This document shows, one piece after another, positions 16,875 to 25,751 of a stretch of 64,000 nt of DNA. The position numbers and the translations under genes are program-made. Source of the DNA: DAIOEK01 sp963828285 (GTDB lineage Bacteria > Chloroflexota > Anaerolineae > Anaerolineales > Anaerolineaceae); contig CAWHEB010000006.1 of the NCBI GenBank assembly GCA_963828285.1, positions 90,399-154,398 of the forward strand, written 5' to 3'. The notes below the pieces were generated by a model, which worked only from the letters and a program-made list of their open reading frames with translations, made no database searches and was not told the DNA's origin. Every line of letters begins with the position of its first letter. Position 1 is the stretch's first letter.

Positions 16875-17591
16875 ATGCAAATTCAGATAGGTTTGGAGAA
16901 CAATAACGAAGCTAGATCAGTTGCCTGGGCATTGGATTACCCTGGGTGTTTTGCCATTGGGGAAGATGGTAAAGCGGCTGTTTTTAACATGTCTCTTGCA
17001 ATTCCACAGTACATCGCATGGATGGAAAAGAATACTCCTGACCCCTGGTTCAATCCTGAGGAAATCGACATTCGGCTAGTCGATGTCTTCGATGATTATC
17101 AGATCGATCATGCTTACAATATAGTTAACAGCGGTGGAAACTGGGTGAAAGCTTTCTTTAAAAATGATTGGAAACCGCTCACCACAGAGGATATCGAGCA
17201 TGCAATGCAAATTCTCACCTGGACTCGCCGGGATTTTCTGGCAGTGATCGATCAGCTTACAGACCGGCAACTGGAATTGAGATTCCCGGAGGAACGCTGG
17301 TCCCTCAAAGAGATCATTGGTCATGTAGGTCGTGCTGAGTGGTGGTTGATGGACCGGATTGATAGAGCTCATGACATCGCCTTACTTAGTGCTGATCCGT
17401 TTCAAAGGATTATCGAAGAACGGGGTAATTTTATTACCATACTTCCCGATTTGATCGATCTGAAACAGGTGGTGGGAAAAGATGGCGAGATTTGGTCACC
17501 AAGGAAGGTGCTCCGCAGGATTTGTTGGCATGAACGCGATCATACCCAGCATATTCAAAAACTTATTCTGAAGGATACAGGTAGATCATGA
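16875..17591 (+). CDS. HicB-like / DinB fusion protein
   Basis: 238 residues in two parts. Residues 1-60 look like a HicB/UPF0150-type fold (ARSVAWALDYPGCFAIGEDG, then an Ala-rich helix ending IPQYIAWME). Residues 110-238 are a DinB-like four-helix domain with WSLKEIIGHVGRAEWWLMDR and a late HERDHTQHIQKL, which carry the typical metal-ligand His residues. HicB domains are normally antitoxins or standalone; pairing with DinB is uncommon in what I know. The gene lies 10 bases after DUF402 and overlaps the next gene by 4 bases, so it continues the same operon. No toxin HicA is adjacent. Function unknown. Confidence 0.75.
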   Translation: MQIQIGLENNNEARSVAWALDYPGCFAIGEDGKAAVFNMSLAIPQYIAWMEKNTPDPWFNPEEIDIRLVDVFDDYQIDHAYNIVNSGGNWVKAFFKNDWKPLTTEDIEHAMQILTWTRRDFLAVIDQLTDRQLELRFPEERWSLKEIIGHVGRAEWWLMDRIDRAHDIALLSADPFQRIIEERGNFITILPDLIDLKQVVGKDGEIWSPRKVLRRICWHERDHTQHIQKLILKDTGRS

Positions 17592-17953
17592 TCCTCTTAA
17601 ATTATGGCCAAAAATTGAATAGTCTTACTTTTGAGCAGTTTTCTGCAATAACTGGAAAAAAAGTGGCAGAACAAGTTATGCTCCCTGTGGAATATGAAGA
17701 TCACAAACTTTACCTTGCCGAAATGCGGAGAGCATTTACAAAATTGCGTTTGACTGATGAAAATCTAAAAGAGACAGATCTTGTGGTAAATCCACCAAGT
17801 AGTCCGCAAGCTGCATTGTGTGTGATTACAGAACTTTATCGTATCACCGGAAAATTTCCAATCGTCATTCGCATGCGCCCAAGTCCATTTGGAATGAGTG
17901 TATGGTCAGACATTGTCGAGGTTATTGATCTTTCTACAATCGTCACAAACTAA
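17588..17953 (+). CDS. Uncharacterised protein
   Basis: 121 residues, not recognised. It overlaps the end of the HicB-like/DinB gene (ATGA), which is the main evidence that it is real. The sequence is soluble-looking, with LEEDH-free N-terminus MILLNYGQKLNSLTFEQFSA, a central conserved-looking block YLAEMRRAFTKLRLTDENLK and a C-terminal IRMRPSPFGMSVWSDIVEVI. The N-terminal phrase hints at predicted NADPH- or nucleoside-binding folds but I would not name one. It ends the plus-strand operon and is followed by a hairpin terminator. Confidence 0.6.
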   Translation: MILLNYGQKLNSLTFEQFSAITGKKVAEQVMLPVEYEDHKLYLAEMRRAFTKLRLTDENLKETDLVVNPPSSPQAALCVITELYRITGKFPIVIRMRPSPFGMSVWSDIVEVIDLSTIVTN

Positions 17954-17956
17954 ATA

Positions 17957-17994
17957 AAACTGCATCACAGTTTGATCTGGGATGCAGTTTGTAA
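17957..17994. terminator. Bidirectional terminator hairpin
   Basis: Inverted repeat AAACTGCATC (17957-17966) and GATGCAGTTT (17981-17990), between the convergent ends of the 17588 gene and the V4R gene. The short stretch beyond each arm is AT-rich. Confidence 0.65.
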
Positions 17995-18010
17995 AATGTG
18001 ATACCTGAAA

Positions 18011-18598
18011 TTACACTTCCAATGGATTTAGACTGATCTCAAAAGTACAGTATGGGTTCCCGGAAGCAACACAGGCTGATTCTCGGACCGGGTAGGTTTT
18101 ACCCGCGCCTGCCCAGCTGGTAAATTCTTGAAGCAACCCAACGATAAAGGTGCAAGTTGCTCTACTGGTATTCATATCTACGCAGACTGGGCATTCCCCA
18201 AGGTGAATATGGATGGCTGTTCCGGTATATTCCAGTTTTGTATCTACTTCTGCAAGGTCGGAATAGAATCCTTCAAGCAATTCAACACCTTCAATCATTT
18301 TATCCTGCGAGGAAAGCAGCCTGTAGGCTGAGTCATCCAAACCCAGTATCGCGCCTAATTCGGTAAGTGTATATTTGAAAGCACATTGACCTATCCGCAA
18401 CATGATTCCTTCTGCGGTATTTTGTCCGTATTCACTGATCAATATACGATATAGATGGGAAATACAGGTTCTGTCACAAACCTGCAATATTGATAAAACG
18501 CTCTCAGTTTTTTCTACCCCCAGAATTTCTTGCGAACTATTTTCTAATATGCGTTTTAGCCTTTGACTATGGTCATCATCAGCAGTGGGTAATTCCAA
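18011..18598 (-). CDS. V4R (4-vinyl reductase-like) domain protein
   Basis: 195 residues. The C-terminal part resembles the V4R small-molecule binding domain: CPVCVDMNTSRATCTFIVGL, GKTYPVRESACVASGNPYC and a final TFEISL strand; conserved Cys residues are present. The N-terminal half (about 90 residues) is helical. V4R proteins bind hydrocarbons or cofactors and often act in sensing. TTG at 18598 is the furthest start; the AAGGAG site lies about 14 bases upstream, slightly far, so the true start is uncertain. It follows the GTPase and DUF4388 genes on the minus strand, suggesting a shared signalling role. Confidence 0.8.
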   Translation of the reverse strand: MELPTADDDHSQRLKRILENSSQEILGVEKTESVLSILQVCDRTCISHLYRILISEYGQNTAEGIMLRIGQCAFKYTLTELGAILGLDDSAYRLLSSQDKMIEGVELLEGFYSDLAEVDTKLEYTGTAIHIHLGECPVCVDMNTSRATCTFIVGLLQEFTSWAGAGKTYPVRESACVASGNPYCTFEISLNPLEV

Positions 18599-18678
18599 AG
18601 CGGTTTGATTAGCTCCTTTTCAGTAATACAATGGGGACAATTCTATCAGGCTTTTTTACTAATAAAATATAATCAGCA

Positions 18679-19228
18679 TTAATTTCCGTCTGGCTGATCC
18701 TTTTCCATTTCCATGAGAATACTGTATAGAAGTTCGAGTAATACAGATTTTACCGATTCCTTGTCTATTGCTACACAGGGAAGCAATTTCACGCTTGCAT
18801 CAAGCCTCAACGCATGGCGGACATCCTCAACATCCCATGCATCCGGACGGTCTTGCTTGTTAGCGGCGACAATGTATGGAGTTGGCGCATATGCTCTGAA
18901 AGGTTTCCAGGATGGATCGTGCCTCACGGAACGTTTCCGGGCGTGTACTATCGACCATGACGATAAATCCCAGCATACCTTCTGACAGAATTTCCCACAT
19001 GAAGTCAAACCGTTTTTGACCGGGTGTACCGAATAAATACAGGATCAAATCTTCATCAACTGTGATCCGGCCGAAATCCATGGCCACAGTTGTGGTTTCT
19101 TTGATCTGTTCGCTCTCTAATGAGACCTTTTTCTCAGTCGAGACAACCTCGATCTCGCTGACAGCGCTGATGAGCTCTGTCTTGCCCGAGTTGAAAGGTC
19201 CTGTAACTACCATTTTGACGGTTTGCAT
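18679..19228 (-). CDS. MglA/Ras-like small GTPase (one frameshift)
   Basis: Two overlapping frames form one GTPase of about 183 residues. The N-terminal frame has the P-loop TGPFNSGKTELI (residue 8 on), TTTVAMDFGRI (switch I region) and LFGTPGQKRFDFMW (switch II). The C-terminal frame gives AANKQDRPDAWDVEDV, the nucleotide-specificity NKxD motif. They join as ILETF-RAYAPTPYIVAANKQD if one base is removed near 18905. NKQD and the short length point to the bacterial MglA/Arf-like group that works with Roadblock or DUF4388 proteins in polarity and signalling. It sits 22 bases after the DUF4388 gene in one operon. Confidence 0.88.
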
Positions 19229-19249
19229 ATTGCAACGTCCTCACACAAT

Positions 19250-20065
19250 CTATAACGAACGTATCCGGTTTATAAGACGGTTTACCAATGACTTTTGCTC
19301 CTCACGGTTTTGGCTCGGGAATTGACTCCGCCCCAATGCAGCAGTTTGACTGATAGGACGGACGATCTCAATTAGCCCCGCTTGTAAAAGGCTGTAAACG
19401 ACTCTTCGGATTTGTAAATCATCCATCTTGGTTGTTCTTGCGATCTGTCGAATAGAGTTTTTCGGATTGATAAATGATACAACCCGCCACTCTTCTACAT
19501 TCAAGTTGATGTTCCTTAAATTAGCACCTGGTCTATCTGTAAACTTAAGTGCCATATCCAGACTGGGGATCTCTTCCTGGAGCTGTACCATCTCTTTGAG
19601 TTGGCGTGCTCCTTCGATGATAAGATTCTCCAGGTCAACCCTCACCAGGATCTTGCCATCAGGTGGCATTACATTGTTCTCAAAATGAAAATATCCTTCC
19701 ACCCAGGTAAATAATCTACGTACAAGTTCGAGATAATACTCTTGCAGACTGGTTAATATAACTTCCTGGCTGAAGAAACCTGCATTAATAAGCAGCAAAC
19801 CCAATTCCTTGTCAGTCATTTGGGCGGAACGCATCTTTAGTGATGCGGATTGTTGCGGAGTAATCTTTTTTGTGGATGAAAGTACGGATGGCAGGCTATT
19901 ATCTTCCTGACCGATTTGCGCAAAAGCAAGCTTCCCCTCACGGAATCCAAGATTGGCTTTGTCCGTAGGGCTCTCAATGATCAATGTTCCAGTCTTACAG
20001 GCAATATTGATCAGATTGAGCAACTGGGTTATAGAAAAATCTCTTAGATTCCCCTGTAATGCCAT
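19250..20065 (-). CDS. DUF4388 domain protein
   Basis: 271 residues from the ATG at 20065 (a longer frame to 20131 is not family-like). The N-terminus is a classic DUF4388 domain: MALQGNLRDFSITQLLNLIN, TGTLIIESP, ANLGFREGKLAFAQIG and later YFHFENNVMPPDGKILV. Residues about 200-271 form a winged-helix-like C-terminal part (SIRQIARTTKMDDLQIRRVV). DUF4388 proteins (PatA-related) are found with MglA-like GTPases, two-component regulators and polarity modules. Here it leads an operon with the GTPase and V4R genes, so it may be the GTPase partner or effector. Confidence 0.87.
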   Translation of the reverse strand: MALQGNLRDFSITQLLNLINIACKTGTLIIESPTDKANLGFREGKLAFAQIGQEDNSLPSVLSSTKKITPQQSASLKMRSAQMTDKELGLLLINAGFFSQEVILTSLQEYYLELVRRLFTWVEGYFHFENNVMPPDGKILVRVDLENLIIEGARQLKEMVQLQEEIPSLDMALKFTDRPGANLRNINLNVEEWRVVSFINPKNSIRQIARTTKMDDLQIRRVVYSLLQAGLIEIVRPISQTAALGRSQFPSQNREEQKSLVNRLINRIRSL

Positions 20066-20142
20066 CAGGCTTCCTTGCGCGGGTGTTGCATTGAATGTAA
20101 AAATTATACATTCGCAACGCCAGAGCGTCAATTAATATCGGA

Positions 20143-21036
20143 CTATTCCCGAGTATTTATGACATCCTTCCGTATATGAGATAATTGTTCGGCGATCAAT
20201 CCGAGGATGAAGAATAATACCCCGGTAACGATGGCAAGCATGGAACCAACACTGATTCCGCGTCCCATGATGACAATAGGGATGCCCCATACCAACCCTA
20301 CCAGGAAGAAGATCAGGGATGCGGGCAGGAATATCCGTAATGGCGCGAGAAGCATGACCAGATTCAATATTTCCAGAACAGTCACGAAAGCTGTTTTGGT
20401 ATTGATGGAACTCTCTCCACTGAGCCTTGGCAGAACTTCGATGGTTTCTTCGACAACTTTATGACGTTGATTGAGAAAGATCATGGCGATGACATCGCTA
20501 AATGCCATCGAATTGGGGCACAGGTCGAGGTATTTTTGCACCAGGTCGGTCCGGTATAGCTTGAAACCGGAGTTCAGATCCTTTAATGGCATTGGCATCA
20601 TCAATGCAGCGATTCTGCGAATGATCCATTTGCCTAATTCGCGATACCAGTGTGGCTTTCGGGTGAATCTTGCCCCCACCACCATATCGGCATCTTCTTT
20701 TTCAAGAACCTCATATAATCTGGGTATATCCTCAAGTTTGTGTTGACCATCTGCGTCAAAAGTGACCGAAAATTCGGTATCAACAGCTTGTAATCCGGTC
20801 TTTAATGCGCCGCCATACCCGCGGTTGAGCTTATGGTGGATCACCTTTAATCGCGGTTGATCTGCGAATCCATCCAATATGGACTTGGTCTCATCCTTGG
20901 AGCCATCATTCACAACGATCAACTTCCAATGGTTTACTTTACAGTACTCAAGTACCATTGGAACTGTGACTGGCAGCGCTTTTGCCTCATTGTATGCTGG
21001 GATAACGATGGTCAACGAATTGGTTAATTTTTCCAT
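20143..21036 (-). CDS. Family 2 glycosyltransferase, dolichol-phosphate-mannose synthase-like
   Basis: 297 residues from the Met at 21036 (frame open to 21072). The GT-A fold is clear: TIVIPAYNEAKALPVTVPMV, WKLIVVNDGSKDETKS, GGALKTGLQ, the DxD-type FDADGQHKLEDI, and DADMVVGARF. The C-terminus has two membrane helices. These enzymes add a sugar from a nucleotide donor to a polyprenyl phosphate or similar lipid carrier. It is on its own between the DUF4388 operon and the divergent methyltransferase gene. Substrate cannot be told. Confidence 0.88.
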   Translation of the reverse strand: MEKLTNSLTIVIPAYNEAKALPVTVPMVLEYCKVNHWKLIVVNDGSKDETKSILDGFADQPRLKVIHHKLNRGYGGALKTGLQAVDTEFSVTFDADGQHKLEDIPRLYEVLEKEDADMVVGARFTRKPHWYRELGKWIIRRIAALMMPMPLKDLNSGFKLYRTDLVQKYLDLCPNSMAFSDVIAMIFLNQRHKVVEETIEVLPRLSGESSINTKTAFVTVLEILNLVMLLAPLRIFLPASLIFFLVGLVWGIPIVIMGRGISVGSMLAIVTGVLFFILGLIAEQLSHIRKDVINTRE

Positions 21037-21208
21037 TTGAATGAGATTCCGATTAAGTAGGATCACAACCATTATACCTGTGAACTAAAAACTAACCAAA
21101 ACACAAAAAACATTTCTGGTTCGGTTATCGGGTTCATCAAATTTAACTGAGATATATTACAATCATGCATAGGTGAGGATGAGTTGTGTGCCCTGGAGGG
21201 GAAATTCA

Positions 21209-22058
21209 GTGAATCTTAAATATATGTTCTTGCGGGTGGTTCGGCATTTCCTGCCTGAGAAAATTACCCGGTCATTACTACGGAGAGGGATCATCATTCG
21301 TCCGGGATTGGAAACACGCGAACCCGAACAAGCCGCAGCGCGATATGATACTGATCTGAAAAAACATCACCGTACCCTCACCGGAAAACGGATTTTGGTG
21401 TTTGGGTATGGTGGCAGGTTTGCGATCGCGGTCGAATTACTCAAGTTGGGTGTTGCCCATGTGACCCTAACCGACCTTTTTGCGCCACCCGACGATAGAC
21501 GGAATGACTATCTCCTTCCAGAGAATTCAGCCTACCTGCAGTCTATAAGAGGTCAGACCACGCCGCGCGCGGAGTATATCACGTTGTTGCATGGGGATAT
21601 TCGCGAGACATCAAAAACCTATCAGAGTGAGAAATTCGATCTGGTTGTCTCTACCTCTGTCTATGAACATTTGGATGATGTCGATGGGATCACTGAAGCG
21701 TTAAGTCATACTGGTCAGACCAGACGGTGCTTTTATTGCTTATATTGATCTTCGTGACCATTACTTCAAGCTGCCATTCGAGATGTTGAAATATCGGTCA
21801 GACACCTGGAAAAAATGGTTGAACCCCACAAGCAATTTGAACCGGTTTAGATATCCGGAGTACCAGAAGGTCATTGCGAAATATTTTCAAGATTCGGATT
21901 GGCGGGTGATCGAAAACGACCTGTCTGCTTTCCGTATTGCGAAACAAAACATCCTCCCTGAATTCCTCACTGGAAACGACCAGATTGATTCAGTTACCCA
22001 GGTAATGGTTTTTGCAACAAATCCAAAACCAATGGCTATGTCCGAACTAACCGGATGA
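21209..22058 (+). CDS. SAM-dependent methyltransferase (one frameshift)
   Basis: Two adjacent frames make one class I methyltransferase of about 283 residues. The GTG at 21209 is preceded by GAGGGG (21196-21201) and is a better start than the upstream ATG at 21173. The first frame has the SAM motif KRILVFGYGGRFAIAVELL, the acidic loop VTLTDLFAPPDD, and FDLVVSTSVYEHLDDVDGI. The second frame (21783-22058) supplies the C-terminus. Removing one base near 21719 gives RPDGAFIAYIDLRDHYF, a normal post-motif strand. It may act in surface polysaccharide or lipid synthesis with the nearby glycosyltransferase, but this is inference. Confidence 0.82.
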
Positions 22059-22149
22059 CCAGGAATACCACATCCAATACATGATATCTTAATGACGGAG
22101 GGTGCAACCTCTTCATTATAGGATCGTAGATCAAGTATGGGATTTGGCT

Positions 22150-22801
22150 ATGGCAAATGTAACTCGTAGGGATTTTCTAAAAACAGCAGGATTGGCAATT
22201 GGGGCTTCGACTCTTGCGTGCGCCGGTTTCACTTACAGTGCAACCCGTTCTCCGGTACGATCATTACCTGAATCAAGTTTTGGAGATGTTTCGATGGAAA
22301 AACACGTATTGATTGCTTACGCAAGTAAATGCGGATCAACTGCAGAAATTGCTCGGACAGTTGGTGAGACAATTTCAAAAAATGGGATTTTTGTAGATGT
22401 GAAACCAATTAATGAGATTGACAGCATTGATGGGTATGATGCAGTCATTACTGGCAGTGCGATTCGGTATGGTGCATGGTTATCTGAGGCAACCCAATTC
22501 TTGATTGACTACCAGGAACGGTTGAACCATATCCCGACTGCAGCTTTTACAGTTCATGTGATGAATTTGGGGAATACTCCCGAGGAAGTACAAATACGGG
22601 AAGGATATCTCAATTCGATCAAGGAATATATCTCACCCAAATCTGTAGTCATTTTTCGCCGGCAAAATGGATTTTTCCAAACTATCTTTCTTTGAGAAGA
22701 TCGTCTCAAAAGCGGTCAAATCTGTCGAAGAGGATAAGCGAGACTGGGATCAAATCCGTGATTGGAGTGAGGACCTTACATCAACCCTGAATCTAAATTA
22801 A
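22150..22801 (+). CDS. Twin-arginine-exported flavodoxin domain protein (one frameshift)
   Basis: The ATG at 22150 starts a Tat signal (TRRDFLKTAGLAIGAS). A flavodoxin domain follows, HVLIAYASKCGSTAEIARTV giving the FMN phosphate loop, then AVITGSAIRYGAW and AAFTVHVMNLG. The frame ends early at 22695; removing one T from a T5 run near 22655 restores VVIFAGKMDFSKLSFFEKIV and a stop at 22801, giving about 217 residues. The pattern resembles HemG-like menaquinone-dependent flavodoxins, here with an export signal. Such proteins pass electrons from quinones to a partner; which one is unknown. Confidence 0.8.
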
Positions 22802-22855
22802 GTTGTTCCTGACTGAACTATAGATTTATCATCCATACAAACCGTCTGCAGCAGA

Positions 22856-23275
22856 TTAGATCGCTCGCATGCGGTTGTTTTTTGGATTGTGCTCGACCTC
22901 AGCTAGTCCCAACGCTTCCAGGAGCGGTGGCAGATACATCCCGAACCGTCCCCGCAAACCCTTCTTCAATCCATACCATCCGCCTACCGGATTGGATGGA
23001 TCACGTCCCCATGATTCCACAGTTCCTTCTGCTGCAGGTTTTTGTTCATCCGCGCTGCCAAGCATCATCCAATCTCCATGCTTTTTGAGCATTTGATGCA
23101 GATCTTCGATACAACGCAAATGGTAACGCAGCTCGGTTGAACCTACGAGACAGATCAGTGCTGGAGGATTTGCAGACTCATCTTTATACATGTTGTATTC
23201 GGATGATCCGCTGGGAGTGGTTAATAGCCACGGATTGCTTTTTGTGCCATTACCTTTTATGGTTAGAAATGTCAT
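22856..23275 (-). CDS. Uncharacterised small protein
   Basis: 139 residues, family not named with confidence. It begins MTFLTIKGNGTKSNPWLLTT and has a block ICLVGSTELRYHLRCIEDLH followed by DWMMLGSADEQKPAAEGTVE and a Gly-rich tail GGWYGLKKGLRGRFGMYLPP. It looks like a short soluble conserved hypothetical, possibly DNA-, RNA- or metal-associated, but no motif proves it. It is a single-gene unit on the minus strand between the flavodoxin and DegV genes. Confidence 0.7.
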   Translation of the reverse strand: MTFLTIKGNGTKSNPWLLTTPSGSSEYNMYKDESANPPALICLVGSTELRYHLRCIEDLHQMLKKHGDWMMLGSADEQKPAAEGTVESWGRDPSNPVGGWYGLKKGLRGRFGMYLPPLLEALGLAEVEHNPKNNRMRAI

Positions 23276-23444
23276 TTTTATCCTGTAATGAATTATGGTT
23301 ATTTGACTAATTCAAACTTGATTATTACATTTTCTTGTGATCATTACACCAGTTTGTAGGATGATTAACAGACAAAATCCCAAAAATACCGTCAATCGAT
23401 GGATTTTTGAGATTTTGTTATGCTTGAGAAAACTAATTACGGTT

Positions 23445-24306
23445 TTATTCTTCAGTATATCCGCATAATGCTAAGGCACCAGGACCGGTGTTCGCCCCCA
23501 GGACTGGACCGGTGATGTTCACGATCAATTCCACAGGATTGTAATCAACAGTGATACGTTCAGCCAAGTCTTTTGCTTTGCTGTAGACGTTTCCGTGTAA
23601 TACCGCCAGATGAAGATTCTTCCCGTCCTGTAGTATGTCAAAAAATTTGCTATACAACATTTCGACTAGCGCTTTTTGAGTTCTGGCGATGCCGACTGGT
23701 TCGACCAATCCTGTGATGTGATTGATGGAGACGAGGGGTTTCACATTCAGTACTCCGCCTACCCATTTAACTGCGCCTCCAATCCTTCCGCCTTTTTGTA
23801 AAAACTCAATGGTATCCATAGCCACTAACTGAACCAATCTCGATCTGATTTGATTTACATGTCCCAAAATTTCGTTGATGCTTTTCCCAGCGTCCCTCAT
23901 TCTTGCCGCAGCTAGCACCTGCCACCCCAGACTCTATGGTTGGACCTCTTGAGTCGATCACTGTCACAGGGATATTGACCAGCTTTGCCGCCTGCAGTGC
24001 CATTTGATACGTACCACTCATAGAACTGCTGACTGTCAGGACGATCAGTTCTGTGAATCCCTTGCTTGCAGCTTGTTCATACGAATTTTGAAATTCTATG
24101 ATTCCAGCCTGGGAGGTTGTTGGTCGTTTTGGATCAACTGCCAATCTTTCGTAAAACTCGATTGGTTTCATGTCCAACCTGTCACGAAATTGTTGCTCAC
24201 CCCAGATTATGGTTTGTGGAACGACTGTTATGCCGTATTGTTCTACAAGGTCCTCAGGAACATCACAAGTGCTATCAGTTATAATCCCAATCACGCTTGC
24301 CTCCAT
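23445..24306 (-). CDS. DegV family protein (one frameshift)
   Basis: Two overlapping frames form one DegV protein of about 286 residues. The N-terminal frame has IGIITDSTCDVPEDLVEQYG, the fatty-acid head site SSSMSGTYQMA and IPVTVIDSRGP. The C-terminal frame has DTIEFLQKGGRIGGAVKW and the GPVLGANTGPGAL signature. One extra base in a four-C run near 23926 (GGGG on the coding strand) separates them; removing it gives ESGWQVLAAARMRDAGK. DegV/FakB proteins bind fatty acids for a kinase. A second, intact copy lies at 33265. Confidence 0.88.
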
Positions 24307-24432
24307 GAAAACAATAATGAGGATAACTAACTACCAATGAAAGACCAAACAAGCATATTATTCCGAATTTAGATTGATTGATAAAGTGCTATTCATCCAT
24401 ACTATGGTATTTTTCCTCATTCAGAAGAAGAT

Positions 24433-24675
24433 TTACCACATCCAGAATTGATATTCACTGTTTTCTGTAAAATCCAATCCACGGACCAGATCCCAAACCG
24501 ACGCTTTTTGTTCAACAAACTGAAAGACATTTTTTTTCTTCTTAAGAATTTGTTCCTGAGATTCTGATAGGCAAAAGGCCGTCTCTGTATCACATTTTGG
24601 ATTGTTTTCCAGCCAGTCTCTCTGTTCACTCGTAATATGATAATAGTAATAGAAGTTGATCTCTGCGTCTTCCAT
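24433..24675 (-). CDS. Small uncharacterised protein
   Basis: 80 residues, not recognised. The frame is acidic and aromatic-rich (EDAEINFYYYYHITSEQRDW, later VWDLVRGLDFTENSEYQFWM) with an internal Lys run (KKKKN), and reads more like protein than the competing frame. No clear ribosome site lies before the ATG, so the start and reality are uncertain. It follows a possible 54-residue frame on the same strand (24747-24911) in a stretch otherwise without genes. Confidence 0.4.
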   Translation of the reverse strand: MEDAEINFYYYYHITSEQRDWLENNPKCDTETAFCLSESQEQILKKKKNVFQFVEQKASVWDLVRGLDFTENSEYQFWMW

Positions 24676-24746
24676 TTCTGATCTTTTTCGGCATCTATCA
24701 ACCTTCCGAAATATATTTGAAGGTATTCAGCTTCTGTTGATTGGTA

Positions 24747-24911
24747 CTAACTCATCCCAAACCCGACCTCTTCACATTTCTCACCTTCAATGGGATCTTC
24801 CATTAAAGCCGACATGAATACTATCCAAACGCTTTCGGGAGAAAGAAGTTTGCCCGTAGGACCAGATTGAACTTTCTGATCTAGATTTGTCTTACAAGTA
24901 AATAAATCCAT
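24747..24911 (-). CDS. Possible 54-residue small protein
   Basis: An ATG-started frame on the minus strand codes for MDLFTCKTNLDQKVQSGPTG, continues through ESVWIVFMSALMEDPIEGEK and ends EEVGFGMS. The composition is balanced and the length is below usual gene-finder cut-offs. No strong ribosome site is seen. The rest of 24676-25121 shows nothing else I can support, apart from the GGAGG site of the next gene at its right end. Confidence 0.3.
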   Translation of the reverse strand: MDLFTCKTNLDQKVQSGPTGKLLSPESVWIVFMSALMEDPIEGEKCEEVGFGMS

Positions 24912-25121
24912 CAGGACCGTAAACTATTTTTGTATTTGGGATTTGTATATCTATTAACAAATTATACTGAAAATAATGATGGGATAAATGGTCCACTCCA
25001 AAGGACAGGTATTTGAAATTCGAAGATTCGAAAATTCTGGGCGGTGGTAAAATCATTCTGGGGAACTTCCGAATTCATAAAAAAATATCCAGTTACATAG
25101 CCTTTTTCCATCCAGGAGGCA

Positions 25122-25751
25122 TTGATGCGCCTTTCTTTTCTCCCAACCGAAGTAAAATTCTTTGATTATCTTGAAAACGCGTGTAAGAATGTAGTCGAAG
25201 GCGCTAATGCATTGAAGGACCTTCTTGATAATTATCATGATGTTGACGAAGCTGCAGCACGGATCACAGAGATCGAGCATCGCGGTGATTTCATTGTTCA
25301 TGAAGTAACTAACCTCCTGCCTCATACACTGGTCACACCGATTGATAGTTATGAGATTCAGCAGCTAATTTTCGCCATAGATGACTCTCTGGATGCAATG
25401 CACGCCGCTGTCACCCGGTTATCGATCTACCAGATCGAAGATGTGAAGAAACCGGCTCGCCGCTTGGGTGCTCTGATCCTCGAAGGTGCGAATGAGTTGG
25501 AACTGGCAGTGAGAGGACTTCGTGACAAAAAAACTTACGACCAGGTAAAAGAGCGGATTGTTCAGATCAACACTATCGAAAATAACGCCGATCGTGTTAT
25601 GGAGGATGCTCTTCGTAACCTTGTTGCACATAAGGATAATCTGTTTGAGTTCATTTGCTGGAAAGAGATCTATGAGCTGCTCGAACAGACTACTGACCGC
25701 TTGGAAGATGCTGGCGATGTGATTCAACGAGTCCTATTATCCAATGCTTGA
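25122..25751 (+). CDS. DUF47 (PhoU-like) Pit accessory protein
   Basis: 209 residues, all-helical, typical for the DUF47/PhoU-like family that regulates or partners Pit transporters. Recognisable stretches are FFDYLENACKNVVEGANALK, AAARITEIEHRGDFIVHEVT, FAIDDSLDAMHAAVTRL and IENNADRVMEDALRN; the E/D-rich repeats are the metal-binding PhoU pattern. An AGGAGG ribosome site is 6 bases before the ATG. The stop overlaps the start of the pit gene, so the two are translationally coupled. A complete Pst cassette also lies at the left end of the window, so the cell has both phosphate uptake routes. Confidence 0.92.
   Translation: MMRLSFLPTEVKFFDYLENACKNVVEGANALKDLLDNYHDVDEAAARITEIEHRGDFIVHEVTNLLPHTLVTPIDSYEIQQLIFAIDDSLDAMHAAVTRLSIYQIEDVKKPARRLGALILEGANELELAVRGLRDKKTYDQVKERIVQINTIENNADRVMEDALRNLVAHKDNLFEFICWKEIYELLEQTTDRLEDAGDVIQRVLLSNA

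Noticed and set aside
25053..25325. Minus-strand frame of 90 residues over the DUF47 gene
   Set aside because: It overlaps a strong gene with a good ribosome site and has no motif.
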